From Companilactobacillus alimentarius DSM 20249 (GTDB lineage Bacteria; Bacillota; Bacilli; Lactobacillales; Lactobacillaceae): DNA of 64,000 nt. Below, piece after piece: positions 54,150 through 63,185 of the stretch. The DNA lies in the NCBI RefSeq assembly GCF_002849895.1, contig NZ_CP018867.1:1612001-1676000 (forward strand). The letters run 5' to 3'. A program made the translations under genes and the position numbers. The notes beneath the pieces were generated by a model. That model had not been told where the DNA came from and ran no database searches. It saw only the letters and a list, made by a program, of their open reading frames with translations. The first letter of the stretch is position 1, and each line of letters begins with the position of its first letter.

Positions 54150-54953
54150 ATGCAATATAAACAATTAAGTAATGGCGTTTTCATTCCAATGTTAGGATTT
54201 GGAACTTACGAGATCGACAATTCCGACGTTGCTGATGCCATCCAAGGCGCTTTGGACGCTGGATATCATCATTTTGACTGCGCTCATATCTATGGCAACG
54301 AGGAAGCCATCGGTAAAGCCTTCAAAAATTCAGACGTAAAAAGAGAAGACCTCTTTATTACTTCAAAAGTTTGGAATGCGGATCAAGGTTACGATAAAAC
54401 TTTGAAAGCTTTCGAACAAACCCTCAAAGACCTACAAATGGATTATTTAGATCTTTATTTGATTCACTGGCCCAATGAAAAGGATTTTCAATTGACTTTA
54501 GATACTTGGAAAGCCTTGGAAACTCTTTACAATCAAGGCAAAATTAAAGCCATCGGTGTTTCAAACTTTTCAGAAAAACAATTAAAAGACGTCTTTTCTA
54601 TGGCAAAAGTGAAACCAATGGTCAACCAAATCGAGCGTCACCCTTACAAGACACAGCCTGAATTAGCAGCATTCGATGAAGCAAACGACATCGTCAATGA
54701 AGGATACTCACCAATTGGACATGGTCACTTGATTCTGGAAGATAAAACCATCAATGAAATCGCCAAAAAACATGGAAAAACACCAGCACAAGTCGTCCTA
54801 CGTTGGCAAATCGACACAGATTTTGTCATCTTCCCTAAATCATCCAAAGTTGCAAGAGTTAAAGAAAACTTTGATATCTTCGACTTTAATCTTACAGAAG
54901 ACGAAATTAAAGACATCAACGCTTTAGACCAAGGTAAACATCTTAACTATTAG
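54150..54953 (+). CDS. Aldo/keto reductase (AKR5-like)
   Basis: A 267-residue aldo/keto reductase of the 2,5-diketo-gluconate reductase group. It shows LGFGTYEIDNSD, the catalytic Asp/Tyr in HHFDCAHIYGNE, Lys in ITSKVWN, His in YLIHWPN and the NADPH site FPKSSKVARVKEN. It reduces aldehydes or ketones with NADPH; the substrate is unknown. RBS GGAGGAAG. The terminator after it repeats the one behind the other aldo/keto reductase. Confidence 0.92.
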   Translation: MQYKQLSNGVFIPMLGFGTYEIDNSDVADAIQGALDAGYHHFDCAHIYGNEEAIGKAFKNSDVKREDLFITSKVWNADQGYDKTLKAFEQTLKDLQMDYLDLYLIHWPNEKDFQLTLDTWKALETLYNQGKIKAIGVSNFSEKQLKDVFSMAKVKPMVNQIERHPYKTQPELAAFDEANDIVNEGYSPIGHGHLILEDKTINEIAKKHGKTPAQVVLRWQIDTDFVIFPKSSKVARVKENFDIFDFNLTEDEIKDINALDQGKHLNY

Positions 54954-54978
54954 TTCAAAACTGATACTAACAACTTAA

Positions 54979-55026
54979 TAAGGCCCCGATAGAATTCTTA
55001 ATTGAATTCTATCAGGGCCTTATTTA
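54979..55026 (+). terminator. Terminator of aldo/keto reductase 2 (copy 2 of a repeated hairpin)
   Basis: AAGGCCCCGATAGAATTC and its near-complement form a stem of about 18 bp, followed by TTATTTAATT. The core AGAATTCTTAATTGA.TTCTATC is shared with 29583-29627. Confidence 0.88.
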
Positions 55027-55065
55027 ATTATAAATTCAAATCTATCCAAATAAAAACGAAATCTA

Positions 55066-55127
55066 GTCGGGAACAAAATCCCCGTGTCGGCTATGTTCCA
55101 GCCAATCACAGGGATTTTGTGGACGAC
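55066..55127. other. Structured element with symmetric GGA/GGA internal loop
   Basis: GTCG-GGA-ACAAAATCCC (55066-55082) faces GGGATTTTGT-GGA-CGAC (55111-55127). A 10-bp stem, a symmetric GGA/GGA loop and a 4-bp outer stem enclose a smaller GGC/GCC hairpin. It lies 8 bp past the GtrA stop. On the minus strand TAGATTTCGTTTTT follows, so it may be an elaborate terminator. Confidence 0.5.
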
Positions 55128-55134
55128 GGCATAT

Positions 55135-55545
55135 TTACCCCTTACGTTTTCTGAAAATAATAAACTTACTGAAAACATAATTCAAAACAACAACCACTAC
55201 ATTGGCAATCAATTTAACAATAAAACCATTTCCATGTAATAATTCCATTCCGATAAACATCGTTCCTTGATCAATGATCCAAGAACCACCTCTGAACAAG
55301 AAAAATGAGCCCATTTCTTGAAAAAAGGCTTTCCAAGTCGTTGTGTGGGAATTGAAGACCCATAATTTATTCGTTACATACGCAAAAATAACCGAAATTA
55401 AGTAGGCAATGGCATTGGCAATCTGTGAATTCATCCCCGCCGTTCGCCATAACAAGGCAAAAGCTACGTAATTTACTACTGTTGTTAAGACTCCGAAAAA
55501 TAAATACGGAATCATATCTTTATATTTATTCCACAATTCTTTCAT
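55135..55545 (-). CDS. GtrA-family membrane protein
   Basis: A 136-residue membrane protein with four helices, typical of GtrA/DPMS flippase-like proteins: YLFFGVLTTVVNYVAFALLW, AYVTNKLWVFNSHT and NYVFSKFIIFRKRKG at the end. It is thought to help move prenyl-linked sugars for wall glycosylation. No glycosyltransferase gene adjoins it. RBS is weak. Confidence 0.88.
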   Translation of the reverse strand: MKELWNKYKDMIPYLFFGVLTTVVNYVAFALLWRTAGMNSQIANAIAYLISVIFAYVTNKLWVFNSHTTTWKAFFQEMGSFFLFRGGSWIIDQGTMFIGMELLHGNGFIVKLIANVVVVVLNYVFSKFIIFRKRKG

Positions 55546-55684
55546 TTAGTAATTGTCCTTAATGATTTTATTTCCAATTCTACAACTTATATCCTAAGGA
55601 ATAAGCAGTTACTTCTCAACCACTTTTTCAACATGATCAATTAATTTTAACTTAGATTTCTTAAAATTAACTTGATAATAATAG

Positions 55685-55757
55685 AAAATGGCATCTATTT
55701 AAGGATAAAACACGCTGATTTCAAAAATCAATGTGAATCCTGAATAGATGCCATTAT
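55685..55757. terminator. Long hairpin between GtrA and lipoprotein genes
   Basis: Perfect 13-bp arms AATGGCATCTATT (55687-55699) and AATAGATGCCATT (55743-55755) enclose inner pairs GGAT/ATCC, CAC/GTG and GATTT/AATC. A runs on the left and TATTTT on the right. The 312-bp gap 55546-55858 contains nothing else that I recognise. It may end transcription from the lipoprotein gene or be a relic of a small mobile element. Confidence 0.6.
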
Positions 55758-55858
55758 TTTCAACAATCTAGACATAAACGATAGAACCACTATTTAGTCT
55801 GGAATAGCTAAATCAAAATATAACTAATTCTTCTTACATAGATAATGGCATATCCTAA

Positions 55859-56476
55859 TTACCAAATTTGGAAATATTGACCATTGGTTGGTACAAGATA
55901 ACTTCCGACTGGTGAATCTGAATTCTTACTATAAATATTTATTTGATAACCATTCACATTATTCCAAGTAACTTTTCCATTAGCAACATACTGTGTTGTC
56001 GACTTGTCATAAGTTGAACTTAATTTATCAACCAAAAATGAAACAGCTTGATCTGCAGTTGTGATATTAGTTGATTCTTGCGTCTGTGAATCAGTTTGTT
56101 GAGTCGTCTGATCTTTAGTCGTATCAGATGAACTATTACTGTTATCAGATGTTGTTGAATCCTGATTGTTTTGTGTTGCTTGATTTCCACTAGCACCGTT
56201 AGAACTATTGGAATTATCTGTATTAGTCTTAGTAGTACTATCATTATTAGCATCACTATTATTAGTATTAGTGTTTGCTTGGTTTTCATCATCATCTGAT
56301 GATGTAGAGTCTGTATCATTATTGTTTGACTCCTTAGGAGTCGTTTTCTTAGTACTCTTGGTCTGTTCAGATTTTGTACTAGTACTTGATTCTGCACTTG
56401 AGGACTGTGAATTAGAACATCCAGCCAACAATACCCCTGACAAAATCACCGTAAAAAGCGATAATTTTTTAAACAT
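55859..56476 (-). CDS. Ser/Asn/Thr-rich lipoprotein
   Basis: A 205-residue lipoprotein: signal peptide with lipobox LLAGC (Cys20), a low-complexity linker of about 110 residues rich in Ser, Asn, Thr, Asp and Gln (residues 25-135), and a compact C-terminal domain of about 65 residues (TTADQAVSFLVDKLSSTYDK to GSYLVPTNGQYFQIW). The start is ATG 56476 behind AAGGAGG. The linker would carry the domain through the wall. The domain is not one I can name. Confidence 0.8.
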   Translation of the reverse strand: MFKKLSLFTVILSGVLLAGCSNSQSSSAESSTSTKSEQTKSTKKTTPKESNNNDTDSTSSDDDENQANTNTNNSDANNDSTTKTNTDNSNSSNGASGNQATQNNQDSTTSDNSNSSSDTTKDQTTQQTDSQTQESTNITTADQAVSFLVDKLSSTYDKSTTQYVANGKVTWNNVNGYQINIYSKNSDSPVGSYLVPTNGQYFQIW

Positions 56477-56561
56477 ATAGTAAATTCCTCCTTGTTCCTG
56501 AACATTATAAAGGAATAAGGGCTTTCTTAGCAATGTTCCATGAGAAACATTACTAAAACAT

Positions 56562-56603
56562 AAAAATTGGAGCAAACCAATTTCAGTTTTGCTCCAATTT
56601 TAT
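56562..56603. terminator. Terminator of the cell-wall operon
   Basis: A 14-bp stem AAAATTGGAGCAAA with TTTTGCTCCAATTTT; T-rich on both strands. On the minus strand it follows the racemase stop by 20 bp. Confidence 0.88.
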
Positions 56604-56623
56604 GCTACATATTGAATTAAAAA

Positions 56624-57364
56624 TTATTTATAAATTTGTGTGTAATCAATCTTTTCGCCACGACGAATCTTTTGACCGAGTTCAATTGATTTATCAACAA
56701 TAATACTTTGACCGTCAGCAACGTTATAAGGGTGGTCAGGAGCTTTTTCCTGAGCATAAGATAATTCGGTACATCCCAAAACAATTACGTCACATTCGAA
56801 TTTATCATGCATTGTCTTCAAAATGTCGTAATACTTAGCTGCATCAACCTTACCCTTAATTTTAATATCATCATAGATCAAACTTTCAACTTGATCTCGA
56901 ATTTCTTGATCACCCATACTAAATTCGAAACCAGCCTCTTTGATCTCATCTTCATAAATGTGATCAGCAATAGTTCCTTTAGTAGCAATCAAGCCAATTT
57001 TCTTAGCGTTAGGATACTTATCCTTCATTACACTAACCGTCATATGTGGCATATGAATCAATGGAATATCAGTAGCAGCTTGCAGTTCTTTATAGTAATA
57101 ATGAGCAGTATTACAAATCATAACCATGAATTCAGGCTTTAACAAACTTTGTTGTTTAATATCTTCAACCAATGGTGGCAAAAAACTAGGCTTACTATGA
57201 TCCAAAATATGCGCTGTCCGATCGGGCACGGTTGAGTGATTGACTAAAATATAGTCTAAGTAATCTTGGTCTTTCTTACTAGGTGTCCGTTCATTTAATA
57301 AATGTATATAACTTTCAGTGGCTAAACTTCCCATACCACCGATTACTGTAAAGAATTTTCTCAT
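56624..57364 (-). CDS. Aspartate/glutamate racemase family protein
   Basis: A 246-residue Asp/Glu racemase: GGMGSLATESYIHLLNE, the first catalytic Cys in MICNTAHYYY and the second in VLGCTELSYA. The start is ATG 57364, overlapping nothing but 4 nt after the MurE stop. Cofactor-independent enzymes of this family make D-Asp or D-Glu. Next to an L-Lys-type MurE, D-Asp for the L-Lys-D-Asp cross-bridge of many lactobacilli is the likely use; this is inferred. Confidence 0.87.
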   Translation of the reverse strand: MRKFFTVIGGMGSLATESYIHLLNERTPSKKDQDYLDYILVNHSTVPDRTAHILDHSKPSFLPPLVEDIKQQSLLKPEFMVMICNTAHYYYKELQAATDIPLIHMPHMTVSVMKDKYPNAKKIGLIATKGTIADHIYEDEIKEAGFEFSMGDQEIRDQVESLIYDDIKIKGKVDAAKYYDILKTMHDKFECDVIVLGCTELSYAQEKAPDHPYNVADGQSIIVDKSIELGQKIRRGEKIDYTQIYK

Positions 57365-57368
57365 ATTC

Positions 57369-58898
57369 CTAACCTTCAATATCCTTTAAAATTTTCTTAG
57401 CAACAACGGGGTCGCTCGGATAGGGTACATCAATGCCTTTCGTCTTCTGATAAGCATCGTTTCCCTTTGCAGCAAGGACGACTATATCATCATTGTTACT
57501 TGATTCAATCATTTCACGAATAGCTTCTTGACGGTCGAGAACTGTCTTCACTTCCACTTTTTCATGATCGATTTGGTCATCAATTTCCTTACAAATTTTA
57601 GCTGGATCTTCAAATCCAGGATCATCAGTTGTCAAAATAGCTGAATCTGCTAATTCTGTTAAGACTTTAGCAAAGCCACTACGTCTGTCGACCCCTTTAT
57701 CTCCAGGGCTTCCAACTACAACTTTAATTTTTGAATCTGGATACTCACGTTTCAAGAAACTCAACAAAGCGTTCATACTAGCGTAGTTGTGGGCGTAATC
57801 TACGAAGATTGTCCCGTGGTTCTTGGTATTAATGTGCTCCATTCTCCCCGGGACGAATGCTTTTTTTAGGCTATCAGCAATCACCGAGTTATCGATTCCC
57901 ATAATTTTAGCAGCGGTAATAGCTGCTCCAGCGTTTAATTCATTGAAATCACCGACTAACCCCAATTCATAAGTGTATTCACCATGATCTTGCAAGTCTT
58001 CGGCTTTGTCGCTTTCGGCTGTATAAGTAAAGACAGAATCATTCAGATTAGATTCTTTGTTACGAATACTGAAATCAGTATCTCCAACTTCGTTTTTGGC
58101 AAAACGATAAATATCTTTATCTGGACTCGTCTGCTTTGCAGCAGCATAAACCGTATCATAATCATTAGTTTGACGATTAATGATATTAATCTTTGAGTTA
58201 ACCATCAATTGCTTCTTGCAATTCAAATAGTCAGCATAAGTTGGATGTTCATTTGGTCCAATATGATCTGGTGTAATATTCAAGAATCCACCAATATTGA
58301 ACTTCAAACCGTAGACCCGATTCTTCTTATATGCTTGGGATGACACTTCCATAACCAAATACTTCATGCCATTATCAACCGCTGTTCTCATATCATGGAA
58401 CAATTCCAATGACTCTGGTGTAGTTAGGTCTGATTTGAACTCATCACTTGGTTTTGGTCCTACGATTCGATCGACAGTTGAGAACAAAGCGACTTTCTTA
58501 GGATAAGCACTGTTTAAAATGTCATATGTGAAGTATGACGTTGTTGTCTTACCCTTTGTGCCTGTGAAGGCCACGATATACAAATCATTTTGAGGATTGC
58601 CATAAAACTCCGAACTCAATAGAGCCAAAGCCTTAGAAGCATCCTTAACGATTATGCGGTCAATATCTTGACTGTATTCTTTTTCAGAAACATAAATCTT
58701 GGCACCATTTTTAATTGCTTGGTCTAAATATTCTGCTTTGAATTGATTTCCTTTGCAGAAGAAAATTCCATTAGTTTGGTCTTTTCTAGAATCGTAACTA
58801 ATACTTGTTACTTCGAGATTTTCATCGCTTACTGAATCAGAAACCAGCAAGTCATCTTTTTTCAGAATCTCAATAGCTTTACTTACTTTCAAACTCAT
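57369..58898 (-). CDS. murE: UDP-MurNAc-tripeptide synthetase (MurE)
   Basis: A 509-residue Mur ligase: N-terminal UDP-binding domain with ISYDSRKDQTNGIFFCKG, ATP loop GTKGKTTTSYF, VMEVSSQAYKKNRVYG, and a C-terminal domain where TTDDPGFEDP replaces the DNPR motif of meso-DAP enzymes. This points to L-lysine as substrate. It adds the third residue to UDP-MurNAc-L-Ala-D-Glu. It is co-transcribed after the D,D-carboxypeptidase, unlike the usual dcw location. Confidence 0.92.
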   Translation of the reverse strand: MSLKVSKAIEILKKDDLLVSDSVSDENLEVTSISYDSRKDQTNGIFFCKGNQFKAEYLDQAIKNGAKIYVSEKEYSQDIDRIIVKDASKALALLSSEFYGNPQNDLYIVAFTGTKGKTTTSYFTYDILNSAYPKKVALFSTVDRIVGPKPSDEFKSDLTTPESLELFHDMRTAVDNGMKYLVMEVSSQAYKKNRVYGLKFNIGGFLNITPDHIGPNEHPTYADYLNCKKQLMVNSKINIINRQTNDYDTVYAAAKQTSPDKDIYRFAKNEVGDTDFSIRNKESNLNDSVFTYTAESDKAEDLQDHGEYTYELGLVGDFNELNAGAAITAAKIMGIDNSVIADSLKKAFVPGRMEHINTKNHGTIFVDYAHNYASMNALLSFLKREYPDSKIKVVVGSPGDKGVDRRSGFAKVLTELADSAILTTDDPGFEDPAKICKEIDDQIDHEKVEVKTVLDRQEAIREMIESSNNDDIVVLAAKGNDAYQKTKGIDVPYPSDPVVAKKILKDIEG

Positions 58899-58916
58899 TC
58901 TTTCACCCTGCTTTTT

Positions 58917-60161
58917 CTAAAATAGACGTTTAATTAGATTATTAAAAAAATCAACGATTGGATCCCACCAAGACTTCTGGCTAGTCTTCTTGTGTATTAC
59001 TTTTTTAACATCTGCCTTTTTGAACGGAAGATATCCACTAGCAGTATTAGCAGCAATTAATTTCACCGTTTGCTTTTTGTGGGTCGCAGTAAAACCTAAG
59101 TCGTTACTACTTTCATTATAGCTTAAATTTTCAACATTAGAATTTTTTGGTACCCAAACATAAACTGGCTGATTTATTTTATATTCTTTTTTATGAATTT
59201 TTATCTTCTGGCCCTTTTTCAATGTCTCTTTATGTTCATAATTATCTTTCACATCTTGAGCCAATTTTTGTGCACTTCTGAATCGCTTATCCACATCACT
59301 CTTCTCACCACTAGCTCCCATGACAATAGTCACGATCCTAGTACCATTCATCGGCAACGTACCAACAAAGGATTCTCCAGCTTGATTAGTCGTTCCCGTC
59401 TTCAAACCATCAAATTCATATCCAGCTTGATAGTCACGATTTCCTTTTAACAAGAGATTCAATGAGTCATAAGTCTTAGTTTCATTTTCATAAGGGAACT
59501 CAAACTTAGCAATTGAAGTCGTCTTCAAGATTTCTGGGAATTGGTCCAGAACATGCTTGACGATCACACCAATATCATTAGTCGAAAGCTTATTTTCACC
59601 ATCTTTAGCGCCTAAGTACATATCGGGTTTAAGATCGGAATTATTCAATCCTGAAACATTATAAATTTCAGCGTCCTTAATTCCCCAATCTTTTAAAGTC
59701 TTTCGCATCAATTTAACAAACTTTTTTTGACTCCCAGATACTTTATCAGCCAACATCATTGCCGCCGAATTCGACGAGACAATCCAAGCAGCTTTATAAA
59801 GTTCCTCGACGGTATACGATTTGTCCGTATCCAAGCGAACATTGGTCAATTCACTATCTTCGGTCATATCAGCTTGTTCTTGGGTAGGAGCCAGTGTATC
59901 TTGTTGCGTAAATTGCTTCTCCTTAAGAGCTTTTGTTACTAAATACAACGTCACAATTTTAGTTATGGAACCTATGGCAACTTTTTTATCAGCATTCTTA
60001 CTGTAAATAATTTGTCCAGTATTTTCATCAAAAGCCATTCCCGCATTCGCACTTAAATCAAAAGTGGAATTCGAATCAGCTTGAACAGTCGAAGTAAACA
60101 GTGGCAATGTCAAAATAACTAACGACATTATCAGAGTTAATTTCTTCCAGAAATTTTTCAT
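58917..60161 (-). CDS. dacA: D-alanyl-D-alanine carboxypeptidase (PBP5-like)
   Basis: A 414-residue low-molecular-weight PBP: signal peptide (1-28), catalytic SITK (Ser65-Lys68), SSNSA and KTGTTNQAGES, a C-terminal beta domain and a membrane-associating amphipathic end (WWDPIVDFFNNLIKRLF). It removes the terminal D-Ala from the stem peptide outside the membrane. RBS GAGG. It follows the sensor kinase by 27 nt, so the two-component system probably regulates it directly. Confidence 0.93.
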   Translation of the reverse strand: MKNFWKKLTLIMSLVILTLPLFTSTVQADSNSTFDLSANAGMAFDENTGQIIYSKNADKKVAIGSITKIVTLYLVTKALKEKQFTQQDTLAPTQEQADMTEDSELTNVRLDTDKSYTVEELYKAAWIVSSNSAAMMLADKVSGSQKKFVKLMRKTLKDWGIKDAEIYNVSGLNNSDLKPDMYLGAKDGENKLSTNDIGVIVKHVLDQFPEILKTTSIAKFEFPYENETKTYDSLNLLLKGNRDYQAGYEFDGLKTGTTNQAGESFVGTLPMNGTRIVTIVMGASGEKSDVDKRFRSAQKLAQDVKDNYEHKETLKKGQKIKIHKKEYKINQPVYVWVPKNSNVENLSYNESSNDLGFTATHKKQTVKLIAANTASGYLPFKKADVKKVIHKKTSQKSWWDPIVDFFNNLIKRLF

Positions 60162-60188
60162 TTTTAAACCTCACAAATTATTCTTTTC

Positions 60189-61277
60189 TTAAACGATAGG
60201 AAAATGACTTATAAATGATGTCCTATCTTTATCAGAAGTAACTGCTATTGTACCACCGTGAAGTTTCACCATGCTTTGAGCAATTGCCAATCCTAAACCA
60301 GTTCCACCAGTCTTCTTAGAACGTGAATCTTCAACCCGATAGAAGCGGTCAAACACGTGATCCAGCGAGTCTTTAGGAATAGATTGCCCATTATTAGCTA
60401 CCGTTACAACGACCTCTTTTTCTTTTTGTTCCGCGGTCAACCAGATATGCGTAGCACCCTTGCCATATTTGAAAGCATTCATGATCAGGTTATTGAAGAC
60501 ACGCCCCAATTTCTCTGTATCGCCTTGCATCATAATCTTGTCAGGATCAGAATTAACAATAATTTCCATACCGCGCTTATTAGCTTCCAACTCAAAATCA
60601 GCCGACAATTGATCCAGCATCTGTGCCATATCAAATTTAGTCATATTCAAACGACTAGTTGCGTGTTGAACATTCGCAAATTCAAAAAGAGAGTTAACCA
60701 AATTTTGCATTTCCAATGATTTCTTGTACGCAATATGGGTATATTTCAAAATTTGTCCTAAATCATTATAATTTTTGCTTTCAATCAAGCCTAAATAGCC
60801 GATAACGGAGGTCAAAGGCGTCCTTATATCATGACTGACATTGCTTATTAATTCATCTTTACTCTTCTCAGATTTTTCCTGTTCCTTAGAACGACGGTTC
60901 ATATTATCTATTAAAAGATTGAAACTATCGATAATGTCTTGTAAGTTATGATCGACTTTTACTTTAATTGGCTTAGGCAAATTAGCTGTTGCGCTCTGTT
61001 GTAAAATTCGCTTAATTTGGCGTAATTCTAGACGATGATACTGTGTTATTACCCAAAAATAGGACAAAATTAACTGAAGGACTAATACAACCATTACTTT
61101 CCAAAGATTATCGGCAAGCAGATTATGCCAATTCGTTTGAAAATTCTGGATGAAATCACTCTTACCAATCATACTTATCAAAAAAACATTCATAATCTGA
61201 AATAAAAGAAAGGCGCCTATTCCTTCAAAAAGGAGGACACCTTTTTCTCTTGTATTCAGTTTGATCCTCTTTTTCAA
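60189..61277 (-). CDS. VanS-like sensor histidine kinase
   Basis: A 362-residue kinase with two membrane helices (about 14-36 and 60-78) and a short extracellular loop of about 25 residues, so it probably senses within the membrane. Then come a HAMP-like linker, the H-box NVSHDIRTPLTSV (His149), the N-box NLIMNAFKYG and G-boxes KTGGTGLGLAIA. The start is TTG 61277 with GGAGGT 8 nt upstream, in the last codons of the response regulator. It pairs with that regulator. Confidence 0.92.
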   Translation of the reverse strand: MKKRIKLNTREKGVLLFEGIGAFLLFQIMNVFLISMIGKSDFIQNFQTNWHNLLADNLWKVMVVLVLQLILSYFWVITQYHRLELRQIKRILQQSATANLPKPIKVKVDHNLQDIIDSFNLLIDNMNRRSKEQEKSEKSKDELISNVSHDIRTPLTSVIGYLGLIESKNYNDLGQILKYTHIAYKKSLEMQNLVNSLFEFANVQHATSRLNMTKFDMAQMLDQLSADFELEANKRGMEIIVNSDPDKIMMQGDTEKLGRVFNNLIMNAFKYGKGATHIWLTAEQKEKEVVVTVANNGQSIPKDSLDHVFDRFYRVEDSRSKKTGGTGLGLAIAQSMVKLHGGTIAVTSDKDRTSFISHFPIV

Positions 61278-61280
61278 AAA

Positions 61281-61967
61281 TCAGACCTCCACTTTATACC
61301 CAACGCCCCAAACAGTTTCTATAACCTTTTCGCCGTTGGTAGCTTCTTCTAATTTATCGCGTAAATGACTAACGTGAACCATAACTGTTTTAGCGGAGAC
61401 GACACTCTCTTGTTTCCAAACACGTTCAAAAATTTCGTCTGCAGAGAAAACGCGATTAGGATGACTAGCTAGTAAATAGAGCACTCCAAATTCTAACGCC
61501 GTCAACTGCACTTTTTGATTGGAATCCGTCACTACTTCGTGAGAATCTTTATAAATAGTAATTGGACCTACTTCCAATTTATCAGGAACATTTTTAGACG
61601 TCTGTTGCGTGCTACGACGTAATAGTGAACGGATCCGTGCCATAATTTCCAAAGGATTAAAAGGCTTTGTTACATAATCGTCCGCACCAGTGATTAAACC
61701 TTGAATTTTATCCATATCAGTTGTTTTAGCCGATACAATAATAATTGGTATCTGCGAATTTTTACGGACCCGTTTAACAACCTCAATCCCATCTATACCA
61801 GGCATCATGATATCAAGAACCATTAGCGCTATATCGCTATGAGCCGCTAATTGGTCTAATGCTTCTTGACCAGAGTTAGCTGTAACGGGTTCATAACCTT
61901 CATTTTTTATATAAATGCTAAGTAGTTCTACAATCTCTTTATCGTCATCAACCACTAAGATTTTCAT
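61281..61967 (-). CDS. OmpR-family response regulator (VanR-like)
   Basis: A 228-residue regulator: receiver domain with acidic DDD (7-9), phospho-Asp52 in VLDIMMPGIDG and Lys in TKPFNPLEI; C-terminal winged helix with TALEFGVLYLLASHPNRVFS. The start is ATG 61967 behind GAGAGG. First gene of the operon response regulator-kinase-dacA-murE-racemase, which suggests control of wall synthesis in response to wall stress. Confidence 0.93.
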   Translation of the reverse strand: MKILVVDDDKEIVELLSIYIKNEGYEPVTANSGQEALDQLAAHSDIALMVLDIMMPGIDGIEVVKRVRKNSQIPIIIVSAKTTDMDKIQGLITGADDYVTKPFNPLEIMARIRSLLRRSTQQTSKNVPDKLEVGPITIYKDSHEVVTDSNQKVQLTALEFGVLYLLASHPNRVFSADEIFERVWKQESVVSAKTVMVHVSHLRDKLEEATNGEKVIETVWGVGYKVEV

Positions 61968-62071
61968 TATTAGACCTCTCAAGCGTACATATATTTACAA
62001 GTATACAACTAGTTAGTATTATACAATAAGATAGAACTAGATTACTAATCAGACTGTGAAAGAGAGCTTTT

Positions 62072-62269
62072 ATGGAATATTTAAAAAAGAGAATGAAATT
62101 TTTGTTGATAATCATTTTTTCTGTAGCCATTATCTTGTTTGTTCAATATGAGATCAACTACGATAAAAATTTGGATTTTAAAAAAGTTGGTACAATCATG
62201 ACCATCTTGAAAATTGCTGCCGGAGGTTATGGTTTATACGGATTGGTACAGTTCTTCCGGGTCAAATAA
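62072..62269 (+). CDS. Small membrane protein, unknown function
   Basis: A 65-residue protein with two hydrophobic helices (about 9-26 and 42-60) and a basic N-terminus. RBS AGAGAG-type 8 nt before the ATG. Divergent from the response regulator gene; ended by a strong terminator. I recognise no family. Confidence 0.6.
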   Translation: MEYLKKRMKFLLIIIFSVAIILFVQYEINYDKNLDFKKVGTIMTILKIAAGGYGLYGLVQFFRVK

Positions 62270-62317
62270 TACTTTCGTTTGTATATTCCTTTCTAATTAT
62301 TTAGGAGTAAAATTAAA

Positions 62318-62370
62318 AAATAACAGCATTTATTCAGAATTTTTTCTGAATAAATGCTGTTTCTTTTTGC
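62318..62370 (+). terminator. Terminator of the 65-residue membrane protein gene
   Basis: A 17-bp stem AACAGCATTTATTCAGA and its complement around TTTTT, followed by TCTTTTTG. On the minus strand A-rich to T-rich flanks let it also end the CxxxxC gene. Confidence 0.9.
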
Positions 62371-62375
62371 TCTCT

Positions 62376-62504
62376 TTAATTCTTTTTATCTTCTTGTTTC
62401 TTTGCTTCTTTTGCGCGGTGTTCGTCAATATTGCAGCCTTCTGGACCACAAACAGCACTTTCATCGCTGCCTAGGCTTTGGAACATATTTTTCTTATCGT
62501 CCAT
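62376..62504 (-). CDS. 42-residue CxxxxC protein coupled to the DsbA-like gene
   Basis: The frame starts MDDKKNMFQSLGSDESAV, then CGPEGC (Cys19, Cys24), and ends in a Lys/Glu-rich tail. AGGAGG lies 7 nt before the ATG, inside the end of the DsbA-like gene; only 2 nt separate that stop from this start. Tight coupling, ideal RBS and a paired-Cys motif support a real small redox or metal-binding protein. I recognise no family. Confidence 0.7.
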   Translation of the reverse strand: MDDKKNMFQSLGSDESAVCGPEGCNIDEHRAKEAKKQEDKKN

Positions 62505-62506
62505 AA

Positions 62507-63154
62507 TTATCCCTCCTTAGCTTGTACTTGTTGTAGAGCTTGAACAAAGGTTTCGTATGGTTGAGCTCCGGAAATTCCGTATTTGTTGTCAATAACAAAG
62601 AATGGGGCCCCTTGGATTCCCAACTTTTGGGCCTCTATTTCATCACTGCAAACTTCACGCTCGAATTGCTTGCTGTTGAGGACTTCGTCGATTTTTTTGG
62701 CATCCAAACCAGCTGCGGTAGCAGCCTTTTTCAAGACGGCGTGATCGGCAATTGATTCACCATTGCTGAAGTAAACTTGGTAAAAAGCATCAATAACTCT
62801 TTCAGTTAGATCCCGATTACCCAATGAATCTGTCAATTTGATTAAACGGTGGGCGTCAAGTGTATTGGTTGGAACGGCGTTTAGTAAATCAACTTTTAAT
62901 CCATCAGTTGCTCCCATCTTTGAAATCTGTTCGATTTGAGCGGTTGCTTGTTCAGTTGTCATTCCGTGTCCGGATGAGAAGTTTTCAAGCATTGTCTTAT
63001 CTGTTTTTGTTGGTAATGTTGGATCTAGTTGAAATGATTTAAATTCTAAAGGTGTTTCATCATATAGGTTTAATTCCTTTAAAGCCTTTTTCATTCTTGT
63101 TGAGCCGATATAGCAAAATGGACAAGCAATATCTGACCAGTATTTGATTTCCAT
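62507..63154 (-). CDS. DsbA-family oxidoreductase (FrnE-like)
   Basis: A 215-residue thioredoxin-fold protein of the FrnE/2-hydroxychromene isomerase group. Active-site Cys11-Pro-Phe-Cys14, helical insertion (60-150), cis-Pro region QGAPFFVIDNKYGISGAQ. No signal peptide, so it works in the cytosol on thiols. A 15-bp motif (63186-63200) shared with the ArsR-rhodanese promoter lies 32 bp upstream. It is co-translated with the CxxxxC protein. Confidence 0.9.
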   Translation of the reverse strand: MEIKYWSDIACPFCYIGSTRMKKALKELNLYDETPLEFKSFQLDPTLPTKTDKTMLENFSSGHGMTTEQATAQIEQISKMGATDGLKVDLLNAVPTNTLDAHRLIKLTDSLGNRDLTERVIDAFYQVYFSNGESIADHAVLKKAATAAGLDAKKIDEVLNSKQFEREVCSDEIEAQKLGIQGAPFFVIDNKYGISGAQPYETFVQALQQVQAKEG

Positions 63155-63185
63155 AAATTTTATCCTCTAACTTTTCCTATTCAAC

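Noticed and set aside
56020..56397. Frames of 90-125 codons in both directions within the lipoprotein gene
   Set aside because: They come from the low-complexity Ser/Asn/Thr-rich linker read in other frames (runs of Ile, Leu, Met or Val); no RBS or recognisable domain.
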